A DNA stretch of 64,000 nt from Bryobacteraceae bacterium (GTDB lineage: Bacteria; Acidobacteriota; Terriglobia; Bryobacterales; Bryobacteraceae), in the NCBI GenBank assembly GCA_029975915.1, contig JARKOC010000352.1, forward strand, positions 310,001 to 374,000, written 5' to 3'. The position numbers were made by a program, and so were the translations under genes. The notes beneath the pieces were generated by a model. It was not told where the DNA came from. It saw only the letters and a program-made list of their open reading frames with translations, and ran no database searches. Shown one piece after another: positions 1 through 8,792 of this stretch. The first letter of the stretch is position 1. Each line of letters begins with the position of its first letter.

Positions 1-663
1 GCCGGTCCTGCGCAATATCACGGCCTGAGTCTGCCGCCAGTCCCACAGGAGGTGATCCGGGCGGGCTGAACCAACCATCAGCGGGAAATGACAGAAAAGC
101 CCCACCAGCCGCCCCCGCCTGTCCGCGTCGGCGAGCATGTCCGCCAGCCACTCCCGCTGCGTTTCCCCCAGCCCGCCATTCCAGGATTGAGCGTTCGGCG
201 CGCCCTGCTTTTTCAGTTCCGCCAGCACTGCATCGCCCACCCCGCCGTCGCCCGCCCTCACCGCCAGCCCGTCCAGCACGATGAAATCCCATTCGTCCCG
301 GCTGAACTTGTAGTGCGCCAACGGCATCTTGAGCCGTTTTAACCACCCATCGCGCGGCGTGTCGTGGTTGCCGATGACGTGATAGAGCGGCTGGGGCAAA
401 GCATAGAGTTCCGGCAGGATCCGCTCCAGATTGTCCAGCCCGCCATCCACCAAATCGCCCAGATGAACCGTGAAAGCGCATTCCTGCCCTGCAAACAGCT
501 TTGCGCACTCCCGGACTTTTCCGATCGATGCCCGGTAGTCCCTCGCACCCGCTGCCGGCTGGTCGGCGTATTGAATGTCGGCGATCGCCGCAAACGAAAA
601 CAGCCGTCCCACCCTCGGCGCGGCGGCCGCCGATGCCAGGAACTCACGACGGCTGAGAGGCAT
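1..663 (-). CDS. Secreted metallophosphoesterase, cut by the left edge
   Basis: The first 221 codons are present and the frame is still open at base 1, so the C-terminus lies outside the window. The protein opens with a Tat-like leader (SRREFLASAAAA). The calcineurin-like metal-binding blocks follow in order: D29 in AIADIQYAD, GD at 69-70 in HLGDLVDGG and the GNHD block at 98-101. This is the normal layout of a two-metal phosphodiesterase or phosphatase, probably exported; the substrate cannot be told. The start lies 3 bases after the stop of the aldo/keto reductase upstream, so the two are almost certainly co-transcribed. Confidence 0.85.
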   Translation of the reverse strand, partial: MPLSRREFLASAAAAPRVGRLFSFAAIADIQYADQPAAGARDYRASIGKVRECAKLFAGQECAFTVHLGDLVDGGLDNLERILPELYALPQPLYHVIGNHDTPRDGWLKRLKMPLAHYKFSRDEWDFIVLDGLAVRAGDGGVGDAVLAELKKQGAPNAQSWNGGLGETQREWLADMLADADRRGRLVGLFCHFPLMVGSARPDHLLWDWRQTQAVILRRTG

Positions 664-666
664 CCT

Positions 667-1527
667 CTATCCCCTGACGCTGGCCGCCGGGATCTTCGTG
701 GTCAGTTGCTTGAACTCCTCGAAGCTCTCGCTGCCGATGGTAAAACAATCCATGACGTCGGCGTGAGCCATGGCGAATTGCAGGCATTCGTCGGTGCGGT
801 TGCGCAACCGGCCGGCTCCGAAGATTTTCATTCCGATCACGCCCTTGCCGGCGGCCTTCATCTGTTTCAGCACGCCTAAGACCGTCTTCGGGTCGGCATC
901 CATGGCTACACCGGCCGGATTGAATCTGGCCTGATCGACCTCCACCCAAGGGTGAGCCGCCGCGGTCTTCAACGCGCCCAGCGTATGGCATGAAACGCCT
1001 TTGGTCCGGACAACGCCCTTCTCCTGGAGTTCGCTGATGTACTCCATGGCGCCCTTCTTCCGCTCCGGCCAGTTGTCGTCCATCATGCAGTGCAGCAAAA
1101 GGATGTCGATGTAGTCGGTCCCCATCTCGCGGCGGAAGCGGTCGATGTCGGCCTTCATCTCGGCCACTGTCGAAGCGTGCGTTTTCGACTCGATCACCAC
1201 AGTCTCCCGCTTCACCGACTTCAAACCTTCCTTGACGTGCGGGTGCGTACCGTACTGGTCGGCCGTCTCCCAATAGAAGACGCCATTGTCGTGCGCCGCC
1301 CGGAACAAATCGCCCAGCCCCTTGAGGCCAAGCCGTTTCGTCTGATTGGACGACCCGCCGCCGCCGTTTGTTCCCGACCCCATGGCCAGCCGCGACACCT
1401 TGATTTTGCGTGGCCCGAGCTCGATCACGTCGGTGGCGTATTTCTTCTGGTCCGCGGCGTACGCGGCATACGGAAATGCGCTGAAACTGAAGGCCGCACC
1501 CGTCCTGACAAAGTCGCGTCTGTTCAT
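667..1527 (-). CDS. Aldo/keto reductase family protein with Tat-like leader
   Basis: This 286-residue protein begins MNRRDFVRTGAAF, a twin-arginine-type leader, so it is probably exported. The AKR barrel follows, with the expected Asp and Tyr in ETADQYGTHP, Lys in VVIESKT and His in ILLLHCMMDD, which together make the usual catalytic tetrad. The start at 1527 is preferred over the ATG 9 bases upstream because an AAAGGA ribosome site sits 8 bases before it, whereas the earlier ATG overlaps that site. The family reduces aldehydes and sugars with NADPH. The next gene, 3 bases on, is a metallophosphoesterase. Substrate unknown. Confidence 0.88.
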   Translation of the reverse strand: MNRRDFVRTGAAFSFSAFPYAAYAADQKKYATDVIELGPRKIKVSRLAMGSGTNGGGGSSNQTKRLGLKGLGDLFRAAHDNGVFYWETADQYGTHPHVKEGLKSVKRETVVIESKTHASTVAEMKADIDRFRREMGTDYIDILLLHCMMDDNWPERKKGAMEYISELQEKGVVRTKGVSCHTLGALKTAAAHPWVEVDQARFNPAGVAMDADPKTVLGVLKQMKAAGKGVIGMKIFGAGRLRNRTDECLQFAMAHADVMDCFTIGSESFEEFKQLTTKIPAASVRG

Positions 1528-1581
1528 TTGGCTCATCCTTTCCCAGATTCCCGGCGTTCCTTCGAACTTATCACAAGCCGC

Positions 1582-2898
1582 TCAACTCGCCATGACCTTT
1601 GGGTAGACTTTACGGATCGCCGTGACAATATCGCGCGCTTCGGCCGGCCCGTAGCTCGGGTCAATGGCTACCCCGCCAAACCGGTTCAGCACGTTGATCG
1701 TCCTTGGACAGGCTTCAGGTCCATACTTCACCGCTTTGCCTTCGGGCGAATTCCAGGTCGGCCAGTTCGGGTGGGCCGCCCGTTTGGCGATGATATGCTC
1801 CTGCAACGGCAGAATCACCGACCCCGATGGCCCCGATCCTGGCACGTTCTCCTTTTTCATCAGTTCCAGGAACAGGTCCCGTCTCCTTTTGTCGGGAAAG
1901 CCGATTTGAACGGTTGAACCCAGGTCACCCGCAGGATCGGGCCGCTTTCTCAACTCGATGCCCGGCAGGTCCGCTACGCCGTCATAGACCTGCTTCGCCG
2001 CCGCCCTGACTTTGGCCGCGATCTTGTCCAGTTTCCTGATCTGCGCCAGAAGGACCGCGCCGGTAAACTCGTTCATCCGGAAATTCACGCCGATGAAGGC
2101 CGGTCTCTTCGTGTCGCCGAGCCGCTCGGCGTGCGGCGCGCGCACGGTGCCAACATCGTGGAACCGGACCGCGCGGTCGAACATCGCCGGATTGTTGGTG
2201 TACACTGCTCCGCCCTCGCCCGCCGAGATGGTTTTGTTCACCTGCAATGATGCGATCGCCAGGTCGCCCATCGAGCCGAGCGGACGTCCCTTGTAGGACG
2301 CACCCACCGCCTGCGACACGTCCTCCAGCAGCAGCAACTTGTGTTTTTTCGCGATCGCCATCAGCGCATCCATGTCGGCCGGACATCCCTGAAGATGCAC
2401 CGCCATCAGCACCTTGGTCCTGGGCGTGATGTGGCGTTCGACAAGCGCCGGATCGAGATTGAAACTCTCGTCGATCTCCGCGCACACTGGCAGCGCCCCG
2501 GCCATCACCACTGCGTTGAAGCACGAGTGCCACGTCCACGCAGGCACGATCACTTCGTCGCCTGGACCCACTTCCATCGCCGCCATGGCCACCTGCAATG
2601 CCGCTGTCCCAGAAGTCACGGCCAGCGCATACTTCACCTTCATCCACGCGGCGAACTCCCTCTCGAAAGTCGATACCTTGTCCGGGGTCTTGGCTGGGTT
2701 CAGCCCCCAGAACCGGAATGGCGCTTTGTCGGCAAACACCTCGGCCAGAAAGTTCCACTCCGATTCGTCGTAGAACAACGGTCCAAAATGCCGCGCCCTC
2801 AGCGGCGTTGAGCGCACTGGCGCCGCATCCTGCAAGGATCTTCCAAACGCCAGCGACGGCGCCGCCGCCAGCACATTCCGTCTTGTCCACCACGCCAT
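1582..2898 (-). CDS. DegT/DnrJ/EryC1-family PLP aminotransferase, exported-type leader
   Basis: The 438-residue protein has the DegT/DnrJ/EryC1 fold signature: an [10 protein letters not shown] cofactor loop, the EDVSQAVGA block with its PLP-contacting Asp, and Lys in [13 protein letters not shown] as Schiff-base residue. Members transaminate keto-sugars or act on related sugar substrates. An unusual N-terminal extension ([17 protein letters not shown]) looks like a Tat leader, which is odd for a normally cytoplasmic enzyme but common in acidobacterial and planctomycete homologs. The start at 2898 has AGGAGGT 7 bases upstream. It diverges from the GH95 gene across a 39-base gap. Confidence 0.87.
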   Translation of the reverse strand: MAWWTRRNVLAAAPSLAFGRSLQDAAPVRSTPLRARHFGPLFYDESEWNFLAEVFADKAPFRFWGLNPAKTPDKVSTFEREFAAWMKVKYALAVTSGTAALQVAMAAMEVGPGDEVIVPAWTWHSCFNAVVMAGALPVCAEIDESFNLDPALVERHITPRTKVLMAVHLQGCPADMDALMAIAKKHKLLLLEDVSQAVGASYKGRPLGSMGDLAIASLQVNKTISAGEGGAVYTNNPAMFDRAVRFHDVGTVRAPHAERLGDTKRPAFIGVNFRMNEFTGAVLLAQIRKLDKIAAKVRAAAKQVYDGVADLPGIELRKRPDPAGDLGSTVQIGFPDKRRRDLFLELMKKENVPGSGPSGSVILPLQEHIIAKRAAHPNWPTWNSPEGKAVKYGPEACPRTINVLNRFGGVAIDPSYGPAEARDIVTAIRKVYPKVMAS

Positions 2899-2937
2899 GA
2901 GTTCAACCTCCTGTCTGCACGTGTTATAGCATGTCAT

Positions 2938-5328
2938 GTGCCCCGTATCACCCGCCGAACATTGCTCGCCGCTCCGGCGGCCGCCATCGCCACCCACGCC
3001 CAGGCCCCGGACTCCGGTCTCGTCCTCTGGTATGACAAGCCCTCGGCCACCTGGACCGACGCCCTGCCCATCGGCAATGGCCGCCTTGGTGCGATGATCT
3101 ATGGCGGCATTGACGGCGAACGAATCCTGCTCAACGAGGACACGCTCTGGTCGGGCCATCCCAAGGATTGGAACAACCCCGACGCGAAGAACCACCTCGC
3201 CGAAGTCCGCCGCCTCGTCATCGAGCAGGAAGACTACCAGGCCGCCGACGCCCTTTGCCGCAAAATGCAGGGTCCCTACAACCAGAGCTACCTCTGTCCC
3301 GGCAGCCTGATGCTCTACCTATGGTCACCGTCGCCCGCCACCGGGTACCGCCGCTCACTCAACCTCAATACGGCTGTCGCCGGCGTCACCTACACCCGCG
3401 GCCGTACCAGAATTACCCGTCAGGCCATCGCCTCCTACCCGGCGCAGGTCATCGCCATCCGCATCGAATCCGAAGGACCCGACCTGCTCGGCTTCACCGC
3501 CTCGATTATCTCCGATCTCAAGGGCGAATCCCTCTCGCCCGCCTCTGATCGCATCGCCTATCGCGGCAAAGCGCCTGCGCACGTCGACCCCAACTACAAG
3601 CGTTCGGACAACCCCGTCATCGACGACGATCGCGAAGGCCACGGAATGAGATATGAGATCCTTGTCGCCGCCTCGGCCGAAGGCGGGTCGGTCTCGTCTG
3701 AGAAAGGCGAACTTAAAGTGGCCGGCGCGCGCGCCGCAACAATTCTCATTGCGATCCGCACGGGCTTTCGCGGCAGTGGCGATCTCCCAGACACCCCCGC
3801 TGGCTCCATCTCCGCTCGCTGTGCCGCCGATATCGAAGCCGCCCTGCAAACTCCTTGGCCCCGGCTGCTCGCCGCTCACACCACGGCCCACCGCTCGCTG
3901 TTCGCCCGCGTCTCGCTGGACCTCGGCCCGCAGAACTCCGCCTTACCCACTTCGGCCCGCCTCGCCCAATTCGCCAAGTCGCCTGACCCATCGCTACTGG
4001 CGCTGTACTTCCACTACGGCCGCTATCTCCTCATCTCCTCTTCGCGGCCCGGAACCCAGCCCGCTAATCTCCAGGGCATTTGGAATCTTGATGTGCGCCC
4101 GCCCTGGAGTTCCAACTGGACCGTCAACATCAACACCCAGATGAACTACTGGCCCGCCGAAACCTGCAACCTCGCCGAATGCCACGAACCGCTCTTCGAC
4201 CTGATCGGCGGCCTGTCTCGCAACGGCGCTGAAACGGCGAAAGTCAACTACGGCCTGCCCGGCTGGTGCTCCCACCATAACGTCGATATCTGGCGGCAAA
4301 CGGCGCCCGTCGGCGAAGGCTCGGGCGCGCCTACCTGGGCCAACTGGCAAATGTCGGGCGCCTGGTTCTGCCAGCACATCTGGGAGCACTATCGCTTTTC
4401 GGGCGATGAAGCCTTCCTCGCCCGTTTCTATCCCGTTCTCAAAGGCGCTGCCGAATTCCTGCTCGCCTGGCTCACCCCGGACAAGGACGGGAAACTGACC
4501 ACCTGCCCGTCGTTCTCGACCGAAAACGTCTTCACTGCCCCCAATGGCAAACCCGCCCAGACCTCGGCCGGATGCGCCATGGACATCGCCCTGGTTCACG
4601 AACTCTTCGGCAACGTCATCGCGGCTACGAAGACACTGAAGCGGGACGCTGATTTCGCCGCCCAGCTCGAGGCCGCCCTGGCGAAGCTTGTATCCTACAA
4701 GACCGGCTCGCACGGGCAACTCCTCGAATGGTCGCAGGAATTCCCCGAACCCGAACCCGGCCACCGTCACATGTCCCACATGTACGGCCTTTATCCCGGC
4801 TGGGAGATCACCCCTCGCCGGACGCCTGCCCTCGCCCAGGCCTGCCGCGTATCGCTTGAACGCCGCTTGGCTGCTGGCGGGGCCTACACCGGCTGGAGCC
4901 GCGCCTGGGCCATCGGCTTCTGGGCCCGCCTGCTCGACGGCGACAAGGCCCATGAATCGCTCTCCATGCTGATGCAGCACTCCACCGGTCCGAATCTGTT
5001 CGACACCCACCCGGCCGGAAAATCGTGGATCTTCCAGATCGACGGCAACTTCGGCGCCACGGCCGCCATCGCGGAAATGCTCCTTCAGAGCCACGACGGC
5101 TCCATCGACCTGCTGCCCGCCCTGCCCAAAGCCTGGCCCGCGGGTTCAGTCAGAGGGTTGATGGCCCGCGGCGGCGTCGAAGTCGGCATCGTCTGGAAAG
5201 CAGGAAAACTCGTCGCGGCCACCTTCCGCGCGCGCCGCGATGGCGCTCATACCCTGCGGCTACCCTCCGGCGAGACCCGCCAACTCGAACTCAAGGCGGG
5301 CCGGACAGCTAAACTGGAATTCTCATGA
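2938..5328 (+). CDS. GH95 family alpha-L-fucosidase / alpha-L-galactosidase
   Basis: The 796-residue secreted enzyme begins with a short leader ([16 protein letters not shown]). The GH95 N-terminal domain follows ([24 protein letters not shown]), then the catalytic barrel with [12 protein letters not shown] (the two Asn that activate water), STENVF (general-acid Glu) and FQIDGNFG (Asp). These are the residues known from the Bifidobacterium enzyme AfcA, so activity is likely. The start is GTG; no other in-frame start fits the leader and no ribosome site precedes it. A possible -10 element (TATAGC, 2925-2930) lies 7 bases upstream, so the message may be leaderless. The stop overlaps the next gene by 4 bases. 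Confidence 0.9.
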   Translation: MPRITRRTLLAAPAAAIATHAQAPDSGLVLWYDKPSATWTDALPIGNGRLGAMIYGGIDGERILLNEDTLWSGHPKDWNNPDAKNHLAEVRRLVIEQEDYQAADALCRKMQGPYNQSYLCPGSLMLYLWSPSPATGYRRSLNLNTAVAGVTYTRGRTRITRQAIASYPAQVIAIRIESEGPDLLGFTASIISDLKGESLSPASDRIAYRGKAPAHVDPNYKRSDNPVIDDDREGHGMRYEILVAASAEGGSVSSEKGELKVAGARAATILIAIRTGFRGSGDLPDTPAGSISARCAADIEAALQTPWPRLLAAHTTAHRSLFARVSLDLGPQNSALPTSARLAQFAKSPDPSLLALYFHYGRYLLISSSRPGTQPANLQGIWNLDVRPPWSSNWTVNINTQMNYWPAETCNLAECHEPLFDLIGGLSRNGAETAKVNYGLPGWCSHHNVDIWRQTAPVGEGSGAPTWANWQMSGAWFCQHIWEHYRFSGDEAFLARFYPVLKGAAEFLLAWLTPDKDGKLTTCPSFSTENVFTAPNGKPAQTSAGCAMDIALVHELFGNVIAATKTLKRDADFAAQLEAALAKLVSYKTGSHGQLLEWSQEFPEPEPGHRHMSHMYGLYPGWEITPRRTPALAQACRVSLERRLAAGGAYTGWSRAWAIGFWARLLDGDKAHESLSMLMQHSTGPNLFDTHPAGKSWIFQIDGNFGATAAIAEMLLQSHDGSIDLLPALPKAWPAGSVRGLMARGGVEVGIVWKAGKLVAATFRARRDGAHTLRLPSGETRQLELKAGRTAKLEFS

Positions 5329-5786
5329 GACTCCGCCGGACAATTGAAATCGAACCCGGTCTCCGCCTGGGTCTCGCCGTAAACGACAGCGCTCTGGTTG
5401 CCATCGATTTCCACCCTACAGGCCAGGAAAATGATGCCAGCCCGCTGCTGGACGAAACCGAACGCCAGCTCCGAGCCTACTTCGCAGGCCGCCTTCGTGT
5501 ATTCAGTCTTCCATGCAGGCTCAAAGGTACGGCGTTCCAGAAAAACGTGTGGTGCACGGTATTGAGAATCCCTTACGGCCGCACACGCACCTACATGGAC
5601 ATCGCGGTTGAATTGAAATCCCCCGGCGCCGTCCGCGCAGTCGGCGCGGCCAATGGCGCCAATCCGCTGCCCATTGTCATTCCTTGCCACCGCGTCGTGG
5701 CCACCGGCGGAGGCATGGGCGGCTACGGCGGGGGCGTCGATCTCAAACGCCGGCTGCTCGCACTGGAAGGCGCGATTTTACTCTGA
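5325..5786 (+). CDS. ogt: Methylated-DNA-[protein]-cysteine S-methyltransferase
   Basis: This 153-residue protein repairs O6-alkylguanine by moving the alkyl group to its own cysteine, a suicide reaction. The helix-turn-helix recognition region ([13 protein letters not shown]) and the active-site IPCHRV motif with Cys at about residue 121 are present, followed by the [18 protein letters not shown] tail typical of Ogt/AdaB. The length is right for the single-domain form with no Ada N-terminal domain. The ATG overlaps the stop of the GH95 gene (ATGA), so the two genes are translationally coupled despite unrelated functions. Confidence 0.93.
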   Translation: MRLRRTIEIEPGLRLGLAVNDSALVAIDFHPTGQENDASPLLDETERQLRAYFAGRLRVFSLPCRLKGTAFQKNVWCTVLRIPYGRTRTYMDIAVELKSPGAVRAVGAANGANPLPIVIPCHRVVATGGGMGGYGGGVDLKRRLLALEGAILL

Positions 5787-5793
5787 CCGCTGG

Positions 5794-6090
5794 CTAGACA
5801 GGCTTGCCTTCAATCTCTCTGAACTTTTTTGCGCACTCCTCGGAACAGAAAAAGTACGTCACGCCCGCCGAGATCACCTTGACAGCGCCGCGCTCAGGCA
5901 CGAATGTCCCGCAAACAGGATCCTTCTGGAGGACCCCTCCGGCCGGAACCTGGCTGCGGCGGGTAGCGTGCTGACGGCTTGGTTGGCCTGCCACGCTTCC
6001 GGAAAACATCTTCGCCAGCACGCCGATTACCATCCGGATCAGCGTGATTCCGAACAGCGCCAGTATCAGGTATCCAAGTAGCCGAAACAT
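5794..6090 (-). CDS. PP0621-like membrane-anchored protein with a TRASH/YHS-like Cys cluster
   Basis: This 98-residue protein has one N-terminal membrane helix (residues about 4-25, LLGYLILALFGITLI), a basic linker, and a C-terminal metal-binding-like module with Cys in DPVCGTFVP and FFCSEECAKKF. That pattern matches the PP0621 family, whose function is not established; a metal-binding or redox role is inferred from the cysteines. An AAGGAAG ribosome site precedes the ATG. It converges with the alkyltransferase gene 7 bases away, and an intrinsic terminator of the next minus-strand gene lies just upstream of it. Confidence 0.8.
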   Translation of the reverse strand: MFRLLGYLILALFGITLIRMVIGVLAKMFSGSVAGQPSRQHATRRSQVPAGGVLQKDPVCGTFVPERGAVKVISAGVTYFFCSEECAKKFREIEGKPV

Positions 6091-6116
6091 AGCTCTGCTT
6101 CCTTCTTACACTAAAA

Positions 6117-6144
6117 AGGCGCCGCCCGCTTGCGGACGGCGCCT
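6117..6144 (-). terminator. Intrinsic terminator of the TPR gene
   Basis: On the minus strand AGGCGCCG pairs perfectly with CGGCGCCT around a 12-base loop that itself can pair (CCGC/GCGG), and is followed by a TTTTT run. It sits 24 bases after the TPR gene stop. This is one of the cleanest rho-independent terminators in the window. Confidence 0.88.
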
Positions 6145-6168
6145 CTCCAGGATCAATCGAACACGTGG

Positions 6169-7326
6169 CTACTTCTTTTTCTTTGCCGGCGCTTTCTTGG
6201 CGTCCGGATTCACATACGTGGTCTGGACCGAGGTGCTTACCGTGCTCAGCAACCCCTGAGCCGCCGCGGCGTTGGCCCCGTTCGGGTCAAGTTCCAGATA
6301 CTTCTCAAGCGCGGCCACCATGCCGTCCGGCGGAATCACTTTGTCGCCCTGGATCTGCATCTTGCCGCTCAGCGTGTTGCCATAGTAGTACCAGCAGTTC
6401 GCATACTTCGGGTCGGATTCGGTGCACTTCTTGAACGCGCTGATGGCGGCCTCGTTCTGGCCGGTGTTCACCATGATCGCGCCAAGGTTGAAGTAGTACT
6501 GCCCGGCGCCTGTGGGGTTCAGTGCAGCAGCCTTGTCGAGTTCGGCAGCCGCGCCGTCCAAGTTCTTCATCTTCGCCAACAGCAGCCCGTAGTTGTTGTG
6601 AAGGCCGGCGTCGTCCGGTTTGAGCTCGATCGCCTTGTTGTAAGCCTCTGTGGCCTTCTGGTAAGACGCGGTCTGTTCAGCTCCGCTTTGCGTGGCTCCC
6701 ATGCCTTCGTGCGCCGAAGCCAGGTTTGCCCAAACCGCATTCTGCTTCGGATCCAGTTCAGCGGCTTGGTTGAGAGAGGTGATCGCCGTCGCGAAGTCCT
6801 TGGCCTGGAGCGCCGTCATGCCCGCATTGAAAGCGTCGTTCAGAGCCTTGTTCTTCTTCATCGACTCCGACCGCTCTTTCATTTGCCTTTCCATCTGCGC
6901 CCTCTGCTCCGGCGTCATGTCACGGGCCATCTCCTGCGTCAACTGGCCGGTCTCCATCGCCTTCTGCATCGCCGCGTTCTTGGCCGCCAGCTTTTGCAGA
7001 TTGCACACGTCGATCTCAACGGGCTCGCCCATTTGGGCGCGGACGTTGTTGACCGTATCCATCGTCTTGCCGTCGACTTCGCAGGAAATGTTGTAACGGC
7101 CGCCAGACTGCATGCCACTGTAGATCCACTCGCCCTTCTTGTTGGTCTTGGTCTTCCAATTCCCCTTGATGTCGGTCCGTTCGATCTTGATGACAACGTC
7201 CTTCTGCGGCTTGCCATCAGCCCCGATCACGCGCCCGATAAACGTGCCCATCTGGGCCAGGCTCAGACCGGCGAACACCGTGACTGCGGCCGCCAGAACC
7301 ACGACTCGGCGAATTGTTTTAAGCAT
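6169..7326 (-). CDS. Secreted tetratricopeptide-repeat protein with N-terminal carboxypeptidase-regulatory-like domain
   Basis: The 385-residue protein has a signal peptide (MLKTIRRVVVLAAAVTVFAGLSLAQ), then a beta-sandwich domain (about 25-105: IGRVIGADGKPQKDVVIKIE, with a lone Cys in YNISCEVDG), a helical basic-acidic linker, and several TPR units from about residue 175 to 350 (AVWANLASAHEGMG, GLHNNYGLLLAKM, GQYYFNLGAIMVN). It ends in a Lys-rich tail. The ATG at 7326 is chosen over an in-frame TTG upstream because GGAGG lies in between. It is monocistronic, with a terminator after it. It is probably a periplasmic scaffold; partner unknown. Confidence 0.85.
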   Translation of the reverse strand: MLKTIRRVVVLAAAVTVFAGLSLAQMGTFIGRVIGADGKPQKDVVIKIERTDIKGNWKTKTNKKGEWIYSGMQSGGRYNISCEVDGKTMDTVNNVRAQMGEPVEIDVCNLQKLAAKNAAMQKAMETGQLTQEMARDMTPEQRAQMERQMKERSESMKKNKALNDAFNAGMTALQAKDFATAITSLNQAAELDPKQNAVWANLASAHEGMGATQSGAEQTASYQKATEAYNKAIELKPDDAGLHNNYGLLLAKMKNLDGAAAELDKAAALNPTGAGQYYFNLGAIMVNTGQNEAAISAFKKCTESDPKYANCWYYYGNTLSGKMQIQGDKVIPPDGMVAALEKYLELDPNGANAAAAQGLLSTVSTSVQTTYVNPDAKKAPAKKKK

Positions 7327-7404
7327 GTCTAAACAGACCTCCAAATCTCAATTAACCACTATCCGTCCTCACTGTACTACAGACGCGCACAGCCTTGCCA
7401 TACG

Positions 7405-7433
7405 TTACTGTACGCTTCTTCCTGCCTTAGAAT
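7405..7433 (+). promoter_or_regulatory. Candidate sigma70-type promoter for a leaderless sulfatase message
   Basis: TTACTG (7405-7410) and TAGAAT (7428-7433) are separated by exactly 17 bases. The -10 element ends only 6 bases before the ATG at 7440. Transcription starting about 7 bases after the -10 box would begin at the start codon itself, and no ribosome site is visible. Confidence 0.5.
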
Positions 7434-7439
7434 ACCCGC

Positions 7440-8792
7440 ATGGCCCTTCTCTCCCGACGCCATTTTCTGGCCGCTCCTGCCGCCCTTGCCGCTGCTCCGG
7501 CTGAGCGTCCCAATCTCCTGCTCATCCTCACCGATCAACAAACCTATTCCGCTCTCTCAGCCCTCGGAAATCCCTACCTGAAAACCCCCGCCATGGACTC
7601 ATTGGTTCACGGCGGCGTCTCTTTCACGCAAGCAACCTGCCCTTACCCCGTCTGTTCGCCCTCCCGCGCCGGCATCTTCTCGGGCCTTTACCCGCACGAA
7701 GCGGGCGTCATGGAGAACGGCCTCGCCATGAAACCGGGCATCGCCACCATGGGTGAACACTTCCGCGACGCCGGCTACCGCACCGTCTATGGCGGCAAAT
7801 GGCACCTCTACGGCAAGGAAAAAGGCGTCATTCGCGGCTTTGAAACCATCACCGGCGAAACCGCCCTCGGCTCCCGCATGGACGCCCCGCTCGCGGATAA
7901 ATGCGGCGACTGGCTCCGCAACGCCCCGCGTGAACCTTTTCTCATGGTCGCCTCATTCATGAATCCGCACGACATCTGTTCATGGATCCGCGACCACAAA
8001 GGCTCCCGCACCTACCCGGACGTCTCCCTCTTCCCGCCCGCGCCCGCCAACATGGCCGCCGACCCGCTCGAACCCGCTTACATGATCCACCACCGCACAT
8101 CGGGCTTCGACCTCATGTCCCAGGGGGTTGGCATCGCCTCGGAGTGGACCGCCGACGACTTCCGCCTCTATCTCCACGACTACTACCGCCTGGTCGAGGA
8201 CGCCGACCGCAACATCGGGCATCTCTTGCGGGCACTGAACGAATCCGGCCTCGCCTCCAATACTCTCATAGCCTTTGCCGCCGACCACGGCGAAGGCATG
8301 GGCGCCCATCGCTGGGTCCAGAAAGCAGCTTTCTATGAGGAATCCGTCCGCGTTCCTCTTGTCTTCGCCGCGCCGTTCCTGCCCCGGCGCTCGGCGAAGG
8401 ACCACGCTTCGCTCGCCTCCCTCATCGACATCTTCCCCACCTTCTGCGAATTCGCGGGCGTTGCTCCGCCCCCGGGCCTTCGCGGCGCGTCCCTCAAACC
8501 TGCGATCGAAACCGGCAAACCCCTAGAGCGCGCCTTCGCCGTCTCCGAGCAGGGCAAGTTCGGCGCGCCCGGCCGCGAGGGCCGTATGCTCCGCACACTC
8601 ACGCACAAGTACGTCGTTTACAACGGCGGCGAGCGCCCCGAGCAACTCTTCGACCTGAAAACCGACCCCGGCGAAACCCGCAACCTCGCCCTCGCCGAGC
8701 CAGACTCGCCCCTGCTCACCCAGTGCCGCGCCCAGCTCGCCGCCTGGACCCGCCGGCACAATGACAGCTTCCGGTCAGTTCACTGGGCCTGA
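7440..8792 (+). CDS. Type I (S1) sulfatase, exported
   Basis: The 450-residue protein has a Tat-type leader (MALLSRRHFLAAPAALAAAP), then the sulfatase metal site LLILTDQQ and the maturation motif CSPSRAGI with Cys72, which must be converted to formylglycine by a separate enzyme not seen in this window. KWHLYG and the FAADHGEGMGAHRW block complete the active site. It removes sulfate esters from polysaccharide or glycan fragments in the periplasm or outside. The GH95, GH127 and GH29 genes close by suggest fucose- or arabinose-rich sulfated glycans. Its 3' end overlaps the convergent GH127-type gene by 13 bases. Confidence 0.93.
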   Translation: MALLSRRHFLAAPAALAAAPAERPNLLLILTDQQTYSALSALGNPYLKTPAMDSLVHGGVSFTQATCPYPVCSPSRAGIFSGLYPHEAGVMENGLAMKPGIATMGEHFRDAGYRTVYGGKWHLYGKEKGVIRGFETITGETALGSRMDAPLADKCGDWLRNAPREPFLMVASFMNPHDICSWIRDHKGSRTYPDVSLFPPAPANMAADPLEPAYMIHHRTSGFDLMSQGVGIASEWTADDFRLYLHDYYRLVEDADRNIGHLLRALNESGLASNTLIAFAADHGEGMGAHRWVQKAAFYEESVRVPLVFAAPFLPRRSAKDHASLASLIDIFPTFCEFAGVAPPPGLRGASLKPAIETGKPLERAFAVSEQGKFGAPGREGRMLRTLTHKYVVYNGGERPEQLFDLKTDPGETRNLALAEPDSPLLTQCRAQLAAWTRRHNDSFRSVHWA